15,296 nucleotides of DNA from Candidatus Methanofastidiosia archaeon. Lineage in GTDB: Archaea > Methanobacteriota_B > Thermococci > Methanofastidiosales > NM3. Position 1 is the first letter of the stretch; each line of letters opens with the position of its first letter. The translations under genes were made by a program, and so were the position numbers. The stretch spans positions 1-15,296 of the forward strand of contig JAHKLV010000124.1 of the NCBI GenBank assembly GCA_020854925.1, in the 5' to 3' direction. Positions 14,248 to 15,296 of the stretch are shown here, piece by piece. A model generated the notes under the pieces. That model ran no database searches, was not told where the DNA came from, and saw only the letters and a program-made list of their open reading frames with translations.

Positions 14248-15296
14248 ATGTACCGGAAGTCAGCCTATCTCTTTGCCGTAAACACGGTCAACAGGTCGCT
14301 CAATTTCGTGCTGCGTATCGTGCTTCGGGCGGTGCTCGGCCTTAACGATTACGGCATGCTCGCCGTCATCCTTCCGGTACAGAACATGATACTTACCATC
14401 ACGTCGTATGCCGTCAGCCCCTCTGTTTCAAAGCACGTGTCCGAGGATGGTGCCGTATCCCGTCGCACCGGGCTCTACCCCTTTGCCTTTCTACTGGTGG
14501 GCGCGGTGTTGCTCTGCGCCGGCCTGCTTCTCGCGCCGCTTATGGCATCCTTCCTTTCCGAGGACTTTGGCACCGATATCGTCCTTCCCCTGCGCATCAT
14601 GATTGCCGTCATTCCCGTGGGTATCCTCTTTTCCATTCTGACCGGCATCTTCTTTGGCCATCAGCGTGCACGGGTCGTCGCCTTGGCGCTTTTCGTCGTC
14701 GAGGTGGCCACCGTGGTCGCCGCCTATGCGCTTGGCTGGACAGGCGGTGTCACCGGAGCCGTCGGGGCTTTTCTTGCAGGCTATCTCCTCGGCATCCTGT
14801 GCCTGCTCTTTCCTCTCAAGAGGCTCTCTCTGGAACGGTCGTGGGACGGGTCGCGAGCACGGCGCATGATGCTGTTTTCCGCCCCCCTCATGGGTACGTC
14901 CCTTGCCATCGTGACTATTTTCCAGGTTGACATCATCATTCTTGGGAGATACTACACCACCGTTGAGACCTCCCTGTACGGGCTCGTCGCACCCACGGCA
15001 CGGCTCATACCCGCCTTATCCGTCGCCCTCTCAAGCTTGCTCCTACCCAAGGTCTCCGAGCTCTCGTCACGGGGTCAGGGCACCGGCGATGTCATCACCA
15101 CGGCGCTTGAAGCGGGGTTCGCGGCCTCGCTTCCCTTCGCACTCGCGATTTTTGCCTTTTCGGAAGAGATTCTTTATGTCCTATTTAATGCTGTGGAGGC
15201 GGCAAACGCCCTTCGCATCTTATCCGTCGGCATGCTGTGCTATGCGCTCTTTTACCTATGCTCGTCGTCGCTCCAGGGGAGGGGGGACACCCGGCC
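14248..15296 (+). CDS. Polysaccharide/lipid-linked oligosaccharide flippase-like membrane protein (C-terminus cut by window edge)
   Basis: Probably moves a lipid-linked sugar across the cytoplasmic membrane (Wzx-like, MATE/MOP superfamily); the substrate is unknown. I translated it from the ATG at 14248; the frame is open for 349 codons to the right edge. It shows about ten hydrophobic segments (near 7-30, 36-57, 76-102, 112-136, 143-162, 165-190, 208-233, 245-268, 289-311, 322-341) with short charged loops, and EEILYVLF near 306-313, a typical signature of these flippases. No clear ribosome binding site is seen. It begins 26 bases after the thrS stop with no TATA box between, so it may be co-transcribed with thrS, though a T-rich stretch (14231-14241) lies between them. 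A MurJ-like or other MOP transporter is the main alternative. Confidence 0.85.
   Translation, partial: MYRKSAYLFAVNTVNRSLNFVLRIVLRAVLGLNDYGMLAVILPVQNMILTITSYAVSPSVSKHVSEDGAVSRRTGLYPFAFLLVGAVLLCAGLLLAPLMASFLSEDFGTDIVLPLRIMIAVIPVGILFSILTGIFFGHQRARVVALALFVVEVATVVAAYALGWTGGVTGAVGAFLAGYLLGILCLLFPLKRLSLERSWDGSRARRMMLFSAPLMGTSLAIVTIFQVDIIILGRYYTTVETSLYGLVAPTARLIPALSVALSSLLLPKVSELSSRGQGTGDVITTALEAGFAASLPFALAIFAFSEEILYVLFNAVEAANALRILSVGMLCYALFYLCSSSLQGRGDTR

Noticed and set aside
1..15296. CRISPR arrays, tRNA or rRNA genes, insertion sequences, prophage
   Set aside because: I found no regularly spaced repeats, no tRNA-like cloverleaf, no rRNA segments, and no transposase or integrase; nearly all of the window is explained by coding genes.

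Overview
The window reads as archaeal, probably a euryarchaeon. The promoters upstream of gene starts are TATA-box promoters of archaeal type (3298-3306, 6154-6167, 12149-12158, 12323-12330). Gene ends carry oligo-T tracts rather than GC-rich hairpins. The threonyl-tRNA synthetase is the archaeal form with the archaeal N-terminal editing domain. I cannot name the species; a methanogen is possible, but nothing here proves it.

Layout. Positions 1-12049 lie on the minus strand as three tandem transcription units. (1) 12049 to 6238: biotin carrier protein, MdcA (malonate/acetate ACP transferase), biotin carboxylase, MdcC (acyl carrier protein), MdcD and MdcE (carboxyltransferase/decarboxylase pair). 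(2) 6109 to 3440: an AMP-forming ligase resembling the acetate:ACP ligase MadH, then MdcG and MdcB, which make and attach the CoA-like prosthetic group of the ACP. (3) 3134 to beyond the left edge: an acyl-CoA carboxylase beta subunit, a second biotin carrier protein and a second biotin carboxylase (cut by the edge). Divergently, on the plus strand, come thrS (12365-14221) and the start of a polysaccharide-flippase-like membrane protein (14248 to the right edge).

The notable point is unit 1. Known malonate decarboxylases are either biotin-independent (MdcA/C/D/E, with MdcH and proton uptake) or biotin-dependent with a membrane Na+-pumping carboxybiotin decarboxylase (MadB, in Malonomonas). 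This operon has a biotin carrier and, woven between mdcA and mdcC by translational coupling, a complete soluble biotin carboxylase; no MadB and no MdcH are seen. Taken together, the parts would catalyse acetate + bicarbonate + ATP <-> malonate + ADP + Pi on an ACP-bound acetyl/malonyl thioester. That is either an 'acetate carboxylase' that makes malonate or, run in reverse, a malonate decarboxylase that recovers ATP. This is an inference from gene content. Archaea do not normally make fatty acids, so a malonyl-type metabolism here is unexpected.

The leader of unit 1 holds a perfect 8-bp inverted repeat followed by seven T residues. The leader of unit 3 holds two neighbouring 6-bp-arm palindromes. 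Both look regulatory. I saw no tRNA, rRNA, CRISPR array, insertion sequence or broken gene.
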